The notes: generated by a model not told the origin, from the sequence alone. DNA of 64,000 nucleotides from Desulfococcaceae bacterium HSG9 (GCA_030378005.1 JAUCGF010000077.1:31673-95672); one strand, 5' to 3'; shown: positions 10,275-19,539, numbered from the stretch's first letter. Made by a program: numbers and translations.

Positions 10275-11516
10275 TTAATGCCTGAAAATAACCGGTTTTT
10301 CATCCGCATTGATATCAATGCCGACGAAGTCCCCTGTTTCATAACCCAGTCGTCGCAATTCGTTGACAACTTTGGTATGATTTTCATTCAGCCAATAGAC
10401 CGACCATAAAGGGTAGCGCACCGTATCGATGCCGTAGGCGTCATGGCTGCAAAGATTCAGGCGAATTTTATCTCTGGCGATGATGGTGTCGGCTTCATTT
10501 AAAAAGTCATCCACTTCATAGCTATTTTCGCAAAGAGCTTTGGAAAGTATTTTCTGTAGGTCTGGCGTATCGTCTAAATAGTGGAAAGCGATCTGGCGCA
10601 GGTCTTCAGGGACGATAATACACAAACCGATCACCGCATAGCGATGGTAGCGCAATGCAAATTGTTCCATCTCCTTTTCATAATCGGAGATTGGTGCCAG
10701 AATATCTGTAATTTCCGGTGCATCATCTTTACATCCAAGCACAAAATCTTCGCATTTGCTGATTACGTTTAGTAAAACAGTCTTATTATCCATCACAAAA
10801 ACAGGCCGTTCCCGATAGCTGCGTCTTTTTCTGATACGGTGCAGGCCATCCATTTGGATTGACCGGGCGCTTTCCTCCTCTTCGAGCATTTCAATATTGG
10901 AAATATCTTTGGCCTGGACAACACACAATTCATTTTCTTCTGTTATAATGAATTCGATTTCACATTTGAAGCCCAAATATCGCTGTATATCCTGGGATAC
11001 TTGCAACAACTCTCGATTAAAGGGGGTTGTTGTGATATACGGTTCGTTTTGCACCTTACAGCTACGGTCCCGTGAAAAGCCGAATTCCCAGTGATCCCCG
11101 ATCATTTTGGCCATCACTCTACCCCCCTCAATAAAAGGCATGATAATTACATTCATCTCATCGGGATCAAGTTCAGGCGCATTATTAAATTTCTGTTGCC
11201 TTAAAATGGACAGGCGCTTGGACGTTTTAGCCAGTTTTATCATTCGTTTGCGGGCATATTTAACGCCGCCGATATCCGCATACGTGTCAATTGAATCAAA
11301 AGTGCCTCCTTTATAAAATTCTTCCATAGGATGGGCGCTTCTGACGATCACCTTATAGTCATATTCATGCTTGTTTTTGCTAAAAAACTGTTCCAACGCT
11401 TCAAAATTATCATTACGAAAGTCTTCCGCCGCAAGATAAACAAAATCAGGCACATTAAAATCACCTTGTTTGAGCTTTATCAATAGCTCCGCTTTTTGAG
11501 GAAATTGGGCTTTCAT
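10275..11516 (-). CDS. PEP/pyruvate-binding (ATP-grasp) domain protein of unknown role
   Basis: This is a 413-residue protein. The chosen start ATG 11516 begins MKAQFPQKAELL; the frame is open to 11594 but the extra residues look like untranslated leader. Residues 60-230 resemble the N-terminal ATP-binding domain of PEP synthase/pyruvate phosphate dikinase: VIVRSAHPMEE, YKGGTFDSIDTYADI, VIIMPFIEGGRVMAK, CEIEFIITEENELCVVQAKD (compare the RSS and IEW...LQ-R-P blocks of the family). It lacks the swivelling phospho-His domain and PEP barrel, and the second half is unassigned. It may be a nucleotide-binding remnant or ligase-like enzyme. The upstream 191-base gap is shared with the divergent SulP gene. 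Confidence 0.65.
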   Translation of the reverse strand: MKAQFPQKAELLIKLKQGDFNVPDFVYLAAEDFRNDNFEALEQFFSKNKHEYDYKVIVRSAHPMEEFYKGGTFDSIDTYADIGGVKYARKRMIKLAKTSKRLSILRQQKFNNAPELDPDEMNVIIMPFIEGGRVMAKMIGDHWEFGFSRDRSCKVQNEPYITTTPFNRELLQVSQDIQRYLGFKCEIEFIITEENELCVVQAKDISNIEMLEEEESARSIQMDGLHRIRKRRSYRERPVFVMDNKTVLLNVISKCEDFVLGCKDDAPEITDILAPISDYEKEMEQFALRYHRYAVIGLCIIVPEDLRQIAFHYLDDTPDLQKILSKALCENSYEVDDFLNEADTIIARDKIRLNLCSHDAYGIDTVRYPLWSVYWLNENHTKVVNELRRLGYETGDFVGIDINADEKPVIFRH

Positions 11517-11707
11517 TGTATAAATTCCAAATTTTAAGTTTCGATTTTTTGAATGATACTTTAAACTAAATCTTATATTAGTAGCGAACAACAACTTTTT
11601 TTACAATAGAAATTTAATTTTTTTTCTTGATTTTTTGTAAATAAAACAATTATAATCGAAATTTATTTTTACTTAGAGTCGCCTAATAAAGCTGATATTT
11701 TAAAACA

Positions 11708-13867
11708 ATGCCTTCATTTATTGCAAAGTTTTTACCTTTTTTAAAATGGTTTGGTAAATATAACGCATATTATCTGCGTATGGACATCATCTCCGGGTTG
11801 ACTGTGGCCATGGTTTTGATTCCTCAATCAATGGCGTATGCTCAACTGGCGGGACTTCCACCGTTTTATGGGCTATACGCCGCTTTTTTACCGCCGATAA
11901 TTGCGGCCTTATTCGGTTCAAGCCGTCAATTGGCCACCGGGCCTGTGGCCGTGGTTTCCTTAATGACCGCAGCGGCGTTAGAGCCACTCGCTGCGAGCGG
12001 TTCCGAAGGCTATATCATTTATGCGATTATGCTGTCCCTTTTAGTCGGCCTTTTCCAGTTCAGTCTGGGAGTTTTAAGGCTCGGCATGATTGTGAATCTT
12101 CTTTCCCATCCGGTGGTCAATGGCTTTACCAATGCGGCGGCGATTATTATCGCCTCTTCCCAACTGTCAAAACTGTTTGGCGTTTATGTGGATAAAGCTG
12201 AACATCATTACGAAACTATTATACGCGTCATTGAAGCTGCGTTTGTTTACACCCATTGGCCTACGCTGTTAATGGGAATTCTGGCTTTCGTTATTATGTA
12301 CACATTGAAGCGTCTTTTACCTACTATCCCGAATGTTCTGGTGGCCGTGGTCATAACGACAATCCTATCCCAGATATTGGGATTTGAGAATAATCGCGAC
12401 ATCAAACTTGAAGCGCTTAAATCGCATTCTGTCCGTCAGACGATTCTGGAATTTAACCAGGTTTTTATTGATGCGGCACCGTTGAGTTCCAGACGAGCAC
12501 AGTTTAAGCTCAAATTGGAAGAAGCGCTAAAACATGATGATACGACCACTGTGTTAGACGCCAAATTTGATCTCGAATTAATGGACCTTTATAACACCGA
12601 ATTGAAATATGACAAACTACGGCTGCGAAAAAAAATCAGAAACGTTTTATTCAGACGTGTGCAAACACCTGATGGTGCGGAACTTTTTTACCCTGATGAT
12701 AAAACTCCCGATGATAAAAACATCGCGAAATTAAAAGACGATGGAAATATTTGGCGTATCATCGTGGGAAACAAACCGCTTGATATTGAAAAACTGACGA
12801 TGATGGGTGGCGGCCAGGTAGTGGGTGCTGTGCCTGCCGGGTTGCCTGCTCTGCAAGCGCCAACCTTTGACTTCGCTGTCTTTAAATATTTATTACCGTA
12901 TGCGGCGATTATTTCACTTTTGGGATTTATGGAAGCGATTTCCATTGCCAAAGCTATGGCCGGAAAAACGGGACAACGCATTGATCCCAATCAGGAACTG
13001 ATCGGACAGGGACTGGGGAATATTCTGGGCGCTATTGGCCAGAGCTATCCAACTTCAGGGTCTTTTTCCAGATCAGCGGTGAATCTTCAGTCCGGCGCTA
13101 TGACAGGGCTGTCCAGTGTCGTTACCGGTATAGCGGTCGTTATTGTTTTATTGTTTTTCACACCGCTTTTATATCACCTTCCCCAGTCCGTTCTGGCAGC
13201 GGTGATTATGATAGCCGTTTTTGGCCTTATCAATATCAGCGGGTTTATTCACGCCTGGAAGGCGCGCTGGTACGACGGCGCGATTTCCATCATCTCTTTT
13301 GGATGCACACTGGCGTATGCCCCCCATCTGGATAAAGGCATTATGGCAGGCGTGGTTTTATCATTGTCAGTATTTTTTTATAAGAATATGCGTCCGGCGG
13401 TGGTTGACCTATCCCTTGATGTCCACCATAACCTTCGCAATGCAGTGGCGTCCGGTCTTAAAGAGTGCAAATATATTGATGTCGTTCGTTTTGACGGGCC
13501 GCTCTTCTTTGCCAATGCCGCGTATCTCGAAGACCAGATCAGAGACCGCCGCCGCTCTAAAAAAGGCTTAAAACATATTATTTTTGTATGTAACGGTATC
13601 AATGATATGGATGCATCCGGCGAAGAGGTGCTATCCCTGGTTGTGGAAAGGATTCGCAGTGCCGGTATGGATATTTCATTCAGCGGTATGCACCGCGACG
13701 TAAAAGCGGTTCTTGAACGCACTCATTTGAATGTAAAAATAGGGGAAAATCACTTCTTCCCTACGATGGAAAGAGCCATTAGCGCCGTTTACATAAAAAC
13801 GCACCAGCATAGTGATGAACAAGATTGCCCCTTGGTGGATGTCGTATTACCTGCAAACAGTGACTGA
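11708..13867 (+). CDS. SulP/SLC26-family anion permease with STAS domain and large loop insert
   Basis: This is a 719-residue inner-membrane protein. The SulP entry signature (SGLTVAMVLIPQSMAYAQLAGLPPFYGLYAAF) is at about 28-60, with about ten to twelve membrane helices. The conserved late block SYPTSGSFSRSAVN is near 447-460. The C-terminal STAS domain (about 565-690) keeps the DASG motif. SulP proteins move sulfate, bicarbonate or dicarboxylates. Residues about 225-365 form a highly charged soluble insert between membrane helices that ordinary SulP proteins lack; it interrupts the transport domain at a loop, so the fold is probably kept. It leads a co-directional block of signalling genes; 77 bases separate it from the receiver fusion that follows. 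Confidence 0.9.
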   Translation: MPSFIAKFLPFLKWFGKYNAYYLRMDIISGLTVAMVLIPQSMAYAQLAGLPPFYGLYAAFLPPIIAALFGSSRQLATGPVAVVSLMTAAALEPLAASGSEGYIIYAIMLSLLVGLFQFSLGVLRLGMIVNLLSHPVVNGFTNAAAIIIASSQLSKLFGVYVDKAEHHYETIIRVIEAAFVYTHWPTLLMGILAFVIMYTLKRLLPTIPNVLVAVVITTILSQILGFENNRDIKLEALKSHSVRQTILEFNQVFIDAAPLSSRRAQFKLKLEEALKHDDTTTVLDAKFDLELMDLYNTELKYDKLRLRKKIRNVLFRRVQTPDGAELFYPDDKTPDDKNIAKLKDDGNIWRIIVGNKPLDIEKLTMMGGGQVVGAVPAGLPALQAPTFDFAVFKYLLPYAAIISLLGFMEAISIAKAMAGKTGQRIDPNQELIGQGLGNILGAIGQSYPTSGSFSRSAVNLQSGAMTGLSSVVTGIAVVIVLLFFTPLLYHLPQSVLAAVIMIAVFGLINISGFIHAWKARWYDGAISIISFGCTLAYAPHLDKGIMAGVVLSLSVFFYKNMRPAVVDLSLDVHHNLRNAVASGLKECKYIDVVRFDGPLFFANAAYLEDQIRDRRRSKKGLKHIIFVCNGINDMDASGEEVLSLVVERIRSAGMDISFSGMHRDVKAVLERTHLNVKIGENHFFPTMERAISAVYIKTHQHSDEQDCPLVDVVLPANSD

Positions 13868-13944
13868 ATTTTTGTGGTTTAGGTTTCGTTTTTAACCTGA
13901 TCCGTAATCTGATGCTTTGAACATCAGAATTGAAAGGAGATAAA

Positions 13945-15192
13945 ATGTCGGTAGTAACCATTTTTAGCGGAATTTTCTGTGAGCAGGAGGCTGTGATTGA
14001 TGACCTGGTGACCGGCATCGGCTATCAGAAGCTTTCCGAAGACGAAATCGTCGCGCGGGCGACTGATATGGCGGAAATGCCCGAATCCAAAATCACAAGG
14101 GCTTTTACGGCCAAAACATCTGTCTTTAATAAATTCACTCATGATAAAGAACGTGCCATAGCGTATCTGAAATTGGCATTAGCACAAAAACTGACCGAGG
14201 ATAATATCATTATAGCGGGCTACACCGGCCATCTTATTCCTAAATCAGTCAGCCATGTTTTGCGCGTCTGTCTTATCGGTGACCTGAAATATCGTTATGC
14301 GGTTGCGGCGTCTCCCAAGGATAATAACAGTCAACTGTCCGAAAAGGAGGCGCTGAAACAGATTCGTAAAACAGACAGTGATTGTGGCGCATGGACAGAC
14401 ACAGTTTACGGTATCAGCGATCCATGGGGCGATTCGATCTATGATCTCGTGCTACCAATGGATAAACTTGGAGCGGCTTCAGCATCATCAGCAATTGCAG
14501 AAAATCTTCTTAAAGACATTCTCCGACCGACTCCGGAATCAGAGCAGGCGGTCAAAGATTTTCTGCTGGCTTCTCAGGTGGGCGTCGAACTGACTAAGCA
14601 GGGCCATGATGTTCAGGTGAGTGCTAAAGATGGAACGGTAACGTTGGTGACCAATAAAAAAGTGCTGCGGCAGAGTCGTCTGGATGATGAACTTAAAAGC
14701 ATTGTAGAGCCTTTGCCAGGTGTCAAGTCTGTAAAAACTGAGGTAGGCAAAGATTTTCACCAGTCAGACATCTATCGCAAAACCGATTTCAAAATGCCCT
14801 CTAAGGTTCTTCTTGTGGATGACGAACGGGAATTTGTCCAAACTCTTTCTGAACGGCTGATTATGCGTGACATGGGTTCAGCCGTGGTTTACGATGGTGA
14901 AGCGGCACTCAATATAGTGCAGGATGACGAACCGGAAGTCATCGTCATTGATCTGAAAATGCCTAATATTGACGGCTTTGAAGTGTTGGAAAAAGTAAAA
15001 GTCACTCATCCGGAGATTGAAGTGATTGTTCTGACCGGTCATGGCTCGGAAGACGACCGGTTAACATGTATGGAACTCGGCGCTTTCGCCTATATGCAAA
15101 AACCTGTTGATATCGAAGAATTGAGCTTTGTGCTTAAAGAAGCACAGGATAAAATTCGCCAGGATAAAGAAATTACTCATAGCGAAACATGA
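13945..15192 (+). CDS. Cytidylate-kinase-like / BON-like / receiver fusion
   Basis: This is a 415-residue cytoplasmic protein. Start ATG 13945 sits after AAAGGAG; the in-frame TTG at 13930 overlaps that site and is rejected. Residues 1-192 match the cytidylate-kinase-like family (GIGYQKLSEDEIVARATDMA, then IIAGYTGHLIPK and VSHVLRVCLIGDLKYR), but the P-loop expected near residue 8 (GxGGxxxA or GK-T) reads FSGIFCEQEAV. Phosphoryl transfer is therefore doubtful. Residues 200-268 resemble a BON domain (VQVSAKDGTVTLVTN...LPGVKSVKTE). Residues 285-400 are a receiver with Asp336. It ends 7 bases before the Cache kinase, which probably phosphorylates it. Confidence 0.8.
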   Translation: MSVVTIFSGIFCEQEAVIDDLVTGIGYQKLSEDEIVARATDMAEMPESKITRAFTAKTSVFNKFTHDKERAIAYLKLALAQKLTEDNIIIAGYTGHLIPKSVSHVLRVCLIGDLKYRYAVAASPKDNNSQLSEKEALKQIRKTDSDCGAWTDTVYGISDPWGDSIYDLVLPMDKLGAASASSAIAENLLKDILRPTPESEQAVKDFLLASQVGVELTKQGHDVQVSAKDGTVTLVTNKKVLRQSRLDDELKSIVEPLPGVKSVKTEVGKDFHQSDIYRKTDFKMPSKVLLVDDEREFVQTLSERLIMRDMGSAVVYDGEAALNIVQDDEPEVIVIDLKMPNIDGFEVLEKVKVTHPEIEVIVLTGHGSEDDRLTCMELGAFAYMQKPVDIEELSFVLKEAQDKIRQDKEITHSET

Positions 15193-15199
15193 TCAATAA

Positions 15200-16945
15200 A
15201 TGATAATCATCGACAAACTGAAACCAAAATTCTGGGACCACCATGACGTTGCTTCCGGCCCCTACAAGTCGCTATTCAATTTCCGCCGTAAATGGAATCT
15301 GGTTGTCCTGCTGACCTCTTCGGTAACTCTGATACCGCTGCTTTTTATGACTTGGCTGGAATACAAGATTACACTTAGGGCCGCCCGATCTGAAATCCGC
15401 ATCCAAACATCGCGGAGTGTATCCGAAACCTATCAGGCGGTTTCTTATTTCCTGTCCGGGCATAAGCTTGCCATTGATTTTATCCTTGAAGACAACACGT
15501 ATGAAGACCTGCAAAATAAAAAGCGTCTGGCATCCATATTTCAAAGTCTGCGCAAAGGAGATGCGGGAGACTTTATTGATATCGGCATTATTGATGCCAA
15601 AGGCCGCCAGAAATCTTATGTGGGGCCTTACAATCTGAAAAATGCTGATTATTGTAACAAAAAATGTTTTAAAGAAGTCACCAAGCGCGGCATGTACATC
15701 AGCGATCTCACCATAGGCTCGCGTCATCTTAAACATCTTGCCATGGCAATCAAACATGATTTGCCGGATGGTTCTTTTTTTATTATAATGGCCACTCTGG
15801 ATGCCAAGCGTATCAACAAACTTCTTCCACAACCGGAATTCAATAAAGGCAGTGATGCTTTTATCGTTAATAAAAACGGACAGCTACAAACCCAATCCCG
15901 TTTTTATGGGGATGTCTTAACGCAGTTGCCTCTATCCATTCCGCCATTTTCAGACAAGGTCAAAGTGTTTGAAACTGCTGATAAGCAGGGGACAGAGTTA
16001 TTTGCAGGATATGTTTATATTCCGGCAACTCCTTTCATCTTAATGATCGTAAGCCAAAAAGAGAAACTTATGGAGCCTTGGCATAATGTCCGGTTGAGGT
16101 TCTTTGTCTTCCTGGCGGCCAGTATCATTATTATTTTGTGCGTGATAATAGGGATGGCAACCTATCTGGTGAATAAAATCTACACAGCAGACCAAAAACG
16201 AATTGTTGCCTTGCATGAAGTGGAATACAGCGATAAATTGGCGTCTATCGGTCGTCTGGCATCGGGGGTGGCTCACGAAATCAATAATCCGCTGGCCATT
16301 ATTAATGAAAAAGCCGGATTTATGAAAGATATGTTCACGTTGCAGCAAATCTATGAGCAAGACCCTAAACTCACAGGGTTGGCAGATTCAATTCTGGCAT
16401 CCGTTAAGCGTTGCCGTGATATTACGCGGCGTCTTTTGAATTTTGCCCGCCACATGGAAATAAATGTCGAAATCGTCAATCTGCGTGATGTGATTAATGA
16501 AATCATCGCTTTCCTCAAAAAAGAGGCCGAACGCCGTTCTATTGAAATTGTGATTGATATACCGGACGATTTGCCGCAATTGGAAAGTGACCAGGGCAAC
16601 CTTCACCAGATTTTTCTCAATATCATCAATAACGCCTTTGCCGCTTTAAGTGATGGCGGACGCCTGGAAATCGGAGTCAGTCACGAAACGGATGACTTTG
16701 TAATCGTTACTTTCAAAGACACCGGATACGGTATTCCCCAAGAAGACCTTAAAAGAATTTTTGAACCCTTTTTTACAACCAAATTTGGCCAGGGCGGTAC
16801 CGGATTGGGACTTTCAATCACTTACGGACTGGTTGAAGAGATGGGCGGCAAGATCAGTGTGACCAGTCAATTGAATGAAGGCTCCTGTTTTAATATACAA
16901 CTGCCTTTGAAAACTGAAAATAAGAAAATGCAGAATTCGGAATGA
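15200..16945 (+). CDS. Cache-domain sensor histidine kinase
   Basis: This is a 581-residue inner-membrane kinase. Membrane helices at about 34-52 and 301-324 bracket a periplasmic double-Cache sensor (IGIIDAKGRQKSYVGPYNLK at 128-147, GMYISDL at 164-170). HisKA follows with His359 (GVAHEINNPLAIINEKAG), then HATPase with N box (FLNIINNAFAAL), G1 DTGYGI and G2 GTGLGL. It is a complete transmembrane sensor kinase for a small external ligand. It follows the fusion protein by 7 bases and precedes the mini-kinase by 9, so the three are surely one transcript. The two receivers downstream (17660, 18231) are likely partners. Confidence 0.93.
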   Translation: MIIIDKLKPKFWDHHDVASGPYKSLFNFRRKWNLVVLLTSSVTLIPLLFMTWLEYKITLRAARSEIRIQTSRSVSETYQAVSYFLSGHKLAIDFILEDNTYEDLQNKKRLASIFQSLRKGDAGDFIDIGIIDAKGRQKSYVGPYNLKNADYCNKKCFKEVTKRGMYISDLTIGSRHLKHLAMAIKHDLPDGSFFIIMATLDAKRINKLLPQPEFNKGSDAFIVNKNGQLQTQSRFYGDVLTQLPLSIPPFSDKVKVFETADKQGTELFAGYVYIPATPFILMIVSQKEKLMEPWHNVRLRFFVFLAASIIIILCVIIGMATYLVNKIYTADQKRIVALHEVEYSDKLASIGRLASGVAHEINNPLAIINEKAGFMKDMFTLQQIYEQDPKLTGLADSILASVKRCRDITRRLLNFARHMEINVEIVNLRDVINEIIAFLKKEAERRSIEIVIDIPDDLPQLESDQGNLHQIFLNIINNAFAALSDGGRLEIGVSHETDDFVIVTFKDTGYGIPQEDLKRIFEPFFTTKFGQGGTGLGLSITYGLVEEMGGKISVTSQLNEGSCFNIQLPLKTENKKMQNSE

Positions 16946-16954
16946 GGAATTATC

Positions 16955-17614
16955 ATGTCTTATGATACAGACACGGTCGGTATCGCCGGTTTACGTTTTT
17001 TTGGGAAAATGTCCGCTTCGATTTCCCATGAAATTAAAAATGTACTGGCTATTATTAATGAAAATGCGGGGCTGCTTAAAGATTACACATTAATGGCCGA
17101 AAAAGGTCTGGACCTGAACCCGCATCAGGTATGTGCCAAAGCGGAAAAAATTATGGCACAAGTAGCGCGCGCCGACGAAATTATGAAAAAAATGAACGTT
17201 TTGGCCCATAGTATTGACGAAGATCGGCAACAAACAAATCTGGACGTTATCATTAAATTGATGATCGCCCTATCTGATAGAACGGCTGCCATGAAAACTA
17301 TAAAATTGGAATTGTCAGCTACGTCAGAATCCGTGTCGATCATAACGGCTCCTTTTTTTCTGGAAAATCTTATTTCACTGTGTCTTGACTTTATCCTTAA
17401 TATGGCAGATGAAGGCAGTGTCCTTCAATTGGGGTGCGAAAAAACTAAAAAAGGCGCACTGATCAGGTTTACTCAACCGGGCAAACTTCCAGACGAACAA
17501 TCGGCCGGTTTTTCTGACGATACCGTTACAGCGATGATGGCCGCGCTTCAGGCCGAACTTTTTATGGACCCGGCCTTAGGGGAAATTATTATTACGCTGC
17601 CAAAAGAAATATAG
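16955..17614 (+). CDS. Degenerate mini histidine kinase (HisKA-like, ATPase domain eroded)
   Basis: This is a 219-residue soluble protein. Residues 18-45 read MSASISHEIKNVLAIINENA, close to the phospho-His helix of the kinase just upstream (AHEINNPLAIINEKAG), with His27 kept. The C-terminal half aligns loosely with HATPase (FFLENLISLCLDFILNMADEGS), but the N-box Asn residues, the DxGxG G1 box and the GxGLGL G2 box are absent. ATP binding is therefore unlikely. It may be a phosphotransfer protein (HPt-like) or a dimerising inhibitor of the neighbouring kinase. Start ATG 16955 follows GAGGAA; it is 9 bases downstream of the kinase and 45 bases upstream of a receiver. Confidence 0.75.
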   Translation: MSYDTDTVGIAGLRFFGKMSASISHEIKNVLAIINENAGLLKDYTLMAEKGLDLNPHQVCAKAEKIMAQVARADEIMKKMNVLAHSIDEDRQQTNLDVIIKLMIALSDRTAAMKTIKLELSATSESVSIITAPFFLENLISLCLDFILNMADEGSVLQLGCEKTKKGALIRFTQPGKLPDEQSAGFSDDTVTAMMAALQAELFMDPALGEIIITLPKEI

Positions 17615-17659
17615 GGAATTCGGAATGGAGTATTCCGAATGTATCAAAGGAGTTGAAAT

Positions 17660-18019
17660 ATGGGTGCTAAAGTTTTGCTGATAGATGATGAAACCGAATT
17701 TTTGGAAGCGATGGCGGATCGCTTGACGATTCGGGGAATGACAGTGTCAACTGCTGAGTCAGTTTATGATGCATTGCAACAAGTGGAAACCAAAATCTTT
17801 GATGCGGTTGTTATGGATTTTATGATGCCGGATATGGATGGCATCAGCGCATTAAAAGCCTTAAAAAAAATCAAACCGGAATTGCATGTGTTTCTGCTTA
17901 CCGGCTACGCCACCGTAGAAAAAAGAGAGGAAGCGATACAGTGTGGTGCAGACGCACTCTTTGACAAGCCGGCGAACATCGACCTGCTCACTAAAATAAT
18001 TCAAAGAGTATATTCTTAA
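17660..18019 (+). CDS. Single-domain response regulator
   Basis: A 119-residue receiver with no output domain: acidic pocket LLIDDETEF at 7-15, acceptor Asp53 in VVMDFMMPDMDG, Thr in FLLTGYA and Lys in FDKPA. It should act as a phosphoryl relay or by protein contact. It is the last gene of the kinase transcript starting upstream and has a good AAAGGAG site before ATG 17660. Closely similar in layout to the next receiver (18231), from which it is separated by a candidate sigma-54 promoter. Confidence 0.92.
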   Translation: MGAKVLLIDDETEFLEAMADRLTIRGMTVSTAESVYDALQQVETKIFDAVVMDFMMPDMDGISALKALKKIKPELHVFLLTGYATVEKREEAIQCGADALFDKPANIDLLTKIIQRVYS

Positions 18020-18031
18020 TCAATTGTGTTC

Positions 18032-18045
18032 GGCACGATTATTGC
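18032..18045 (+). promoter_or_regulatory. Candidate sigma-54 promoter
   Basis: TTCGGCACGATTATTGCGT has GG and GC separated by exactly 10 bases and matches the -24/-12 consensus TGGCAC-N5-TTGC except for one C. It lies about 185 bases upstream of the receiver at 18231, so it could drive receiver-CBS-DASS expression. An enhancer site was not identified. Confidence 0.6.
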
Positions 18046-18230
18046 GTATAAAGCCGACAACACTGTTACATATAAATCACAAATTTCAAAATGTAAAATA
18101 CCGGTTTGAAAATTTAAATTTTATATGGATATTGTGATTTTATTATTTTATAAAATAGCGTACCATATCTTTTTAATGATAAAAAATTTAAAAACAAAAT
18201 ATTAATTTTACTTTTAAAAGGAGGAGAGTG

Positions 18231-18659
18231 ATGAATGAAAGAGTACTAATTGTTGATGATGAAAAAGAATTTCTTGAAGTGATGGAAGAAAGAATCGCCG
18301 CTCGCGGGATGAGGGTGGCTACATCAATGTCGGCTAAGGAGGCTCTCACGAGAATTGAAAAAGAATCTTTCGATGCTATTATCATGGATTTCCAAATGCC
18401 CGGAATGGATGGTATCGAAGCTCTGAAAGCTATTAAGGAGAAAAAACCGGAGTTGCAGATTATTCTGCTCACCGGACACGCCAGTGTTAAAAGAGGGGTG
18501 GAGGCCATTAAAGAAGGGGCGCTGGATTTCATGGAAAAACCGGCTGATTTGGATGAACTCACCGAAAAAATTAAAGAAGCCCAAGTCAATAAAATGATTG
18601 TAGTGGACAAGCAAAACAAAAAAGTAGTTGACGAGGTGCTTATGAGATTCGGTTTTTAA
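18231..18659 (+). CDS. Single-domain response regulator
   Basis: A 142-residue receiver: VLIVDDEKEF at 5-14, acceptor Asp53 (IIMDFQMPGMDG), Thr in ILLTGHA, Lys in MEKPA, then a charged C-terminal tail. ATG 18231 follows AAAGGAGGAG; the GTG just before it overlaps that site. It is related to 17660 and to the triplet at 23260-24814, but a long AT-rich leader with a sigma-54-like promoter separates it from the upstream operon. It probably forms a unit with the CBS protein 75 bases downstream. Confidence 0.92.
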   Translation: MNERVLIVDDEKEFLEVMEERIAARGMRVATSMSAKEALTRIEKESFDAIIMDFQMPGMDGIEALKAIKEKKPELQIILLTGHASVKRGVEAIKEGALDFMEKPADLDELTEKIKEAQVNKMIVVDKQNKKVVDEVLMRFGF

Positions 18660-18733
18660 GAATTACGGCCAATAGTCAGCCCAATTTATTCCTGTAAAAT
18701 TTTAATGCTTTTTAACTGATGTGGAGGATTAAT

Positions 18734-19282
18734 GTGAGAACGATAATTGTAAAGGATTTGATGGTGCCACTCGAAGAATATGCAACGGTTCCTCTGGATG
18801 CAACACTCTACGATGCGATCATCGCTTTGGAAAAAGCTCAAGCGGCATTTGACCCGAAAAAGCATAAACACCGTGCTATTTTAGTGCTTGATGCCGGTGG
18901 TAAAGTTGTTGGAAAAATTTCGATTTTTGATATCCTCATTGCCCTTGAACCGAAATATGGGCAATCAGAAGCTGAAGGAGTGCTTTCCCGTTCAGGCTAT
19001 AGTTCGGAATTGATTGACTCAATGCTCAAAGACAATACGCTATGGAGTGAGCCGTTGAATTTTATTTGTGACCGTGCGCCTGAATTGAATGTACGTGATT
19101 TTATGGAAACTCCCTCGGATGGTGTGTATATTGATGAAAAATCTGCTATGGGTGAAGCGATCCACCAGATTGTTATCCAAAAACATCATTCTTTGCTAGT
19201 TACAAGAGAAGGTGAAGTCGTAGGGATTTTGCGCCTCACCGATGTATTCGCAACAATTTGTGATAAAATCAAGACCTGCTGA
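18734..19282 (+). CDS. Tandem CBS-domain regulatory protein
   Basis: A 182-residue soluble protein made of two CBS motifs: VKDLMVPLEEYATVPLDATL with AILVLDAGGKVVGKISIFDIL, and VRDFMETPSDGVYIDEKSAMGEA with SLLVTREGEVVGILRLTDVF. Paired CBS motifs commonly bind AMP, ADP or ATP. The start is taken as GTG 18734, seven bases after GGAGG; the ATG at 18719 lies ahead of that site. It precedes a DASS transporter, exactly as the CBS protein at 32542 precedes the second DASS transporter, so it probably gates or reports on that carrier. Confidence 0.87.
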   Translation: MRTIIVKDLMVPLEEYATVPLDATLYDAIIALEKAQAAFDPKKHKHRAILVLDAGGKVVGKISIFDILIALEPKYGQSEAEGVLSRSGYSSELIDSMLKDNTLWSEPLNFICDRAPELNVRDFMETPSDGVYIDEKSAMGEAIHQIVIQKHHSLLVTREGEVVGILRLTDVFATICDKIKTC

Positions 19283-19394
19283 TTTTATATCCTGATTGTA
19301 AATTGAAAACCAAAGATATTTAAAATCAGAATCAGGGAAGAAATAATTTACCCTCATGCTAAGAAGTAATTTCTTTCTTGCTCTTGCTCTTGCC

Positions 19395-19441
19395 CTTAAT
19401 CTTGCTCATGTCATTGAATTAAGAGCTGGAGCAAGATTAAG
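19395..19441. repeat. Inverted repeat before the DASS gene
   Basis: CTTAATCTTGCTC (19395-19407) pairs perfectly with GAGCAAGATTAAG (19429-19441). The surrounding tract is rich in CTTGCTCTTGC repeats. It could be an attenuator, or simply a local repeat, between the CBS and DASS genes. Confidence 0.6.
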
Positions 19442-19539
19442 AGCTGTAATTTAGTTCTTATGAGATGGGAAAATCATTTCATCCCTGGTTCGAGAACCGT
19501 AATTTAAAAATAATATAAAAAATTCTGGAGGAATATTGT

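Noticed and set aside
19488..19503. GGTTCGAGAACC as part of a tRNA T-arm
   Set aside because: No acceptor or anticodon stems can be built around it.
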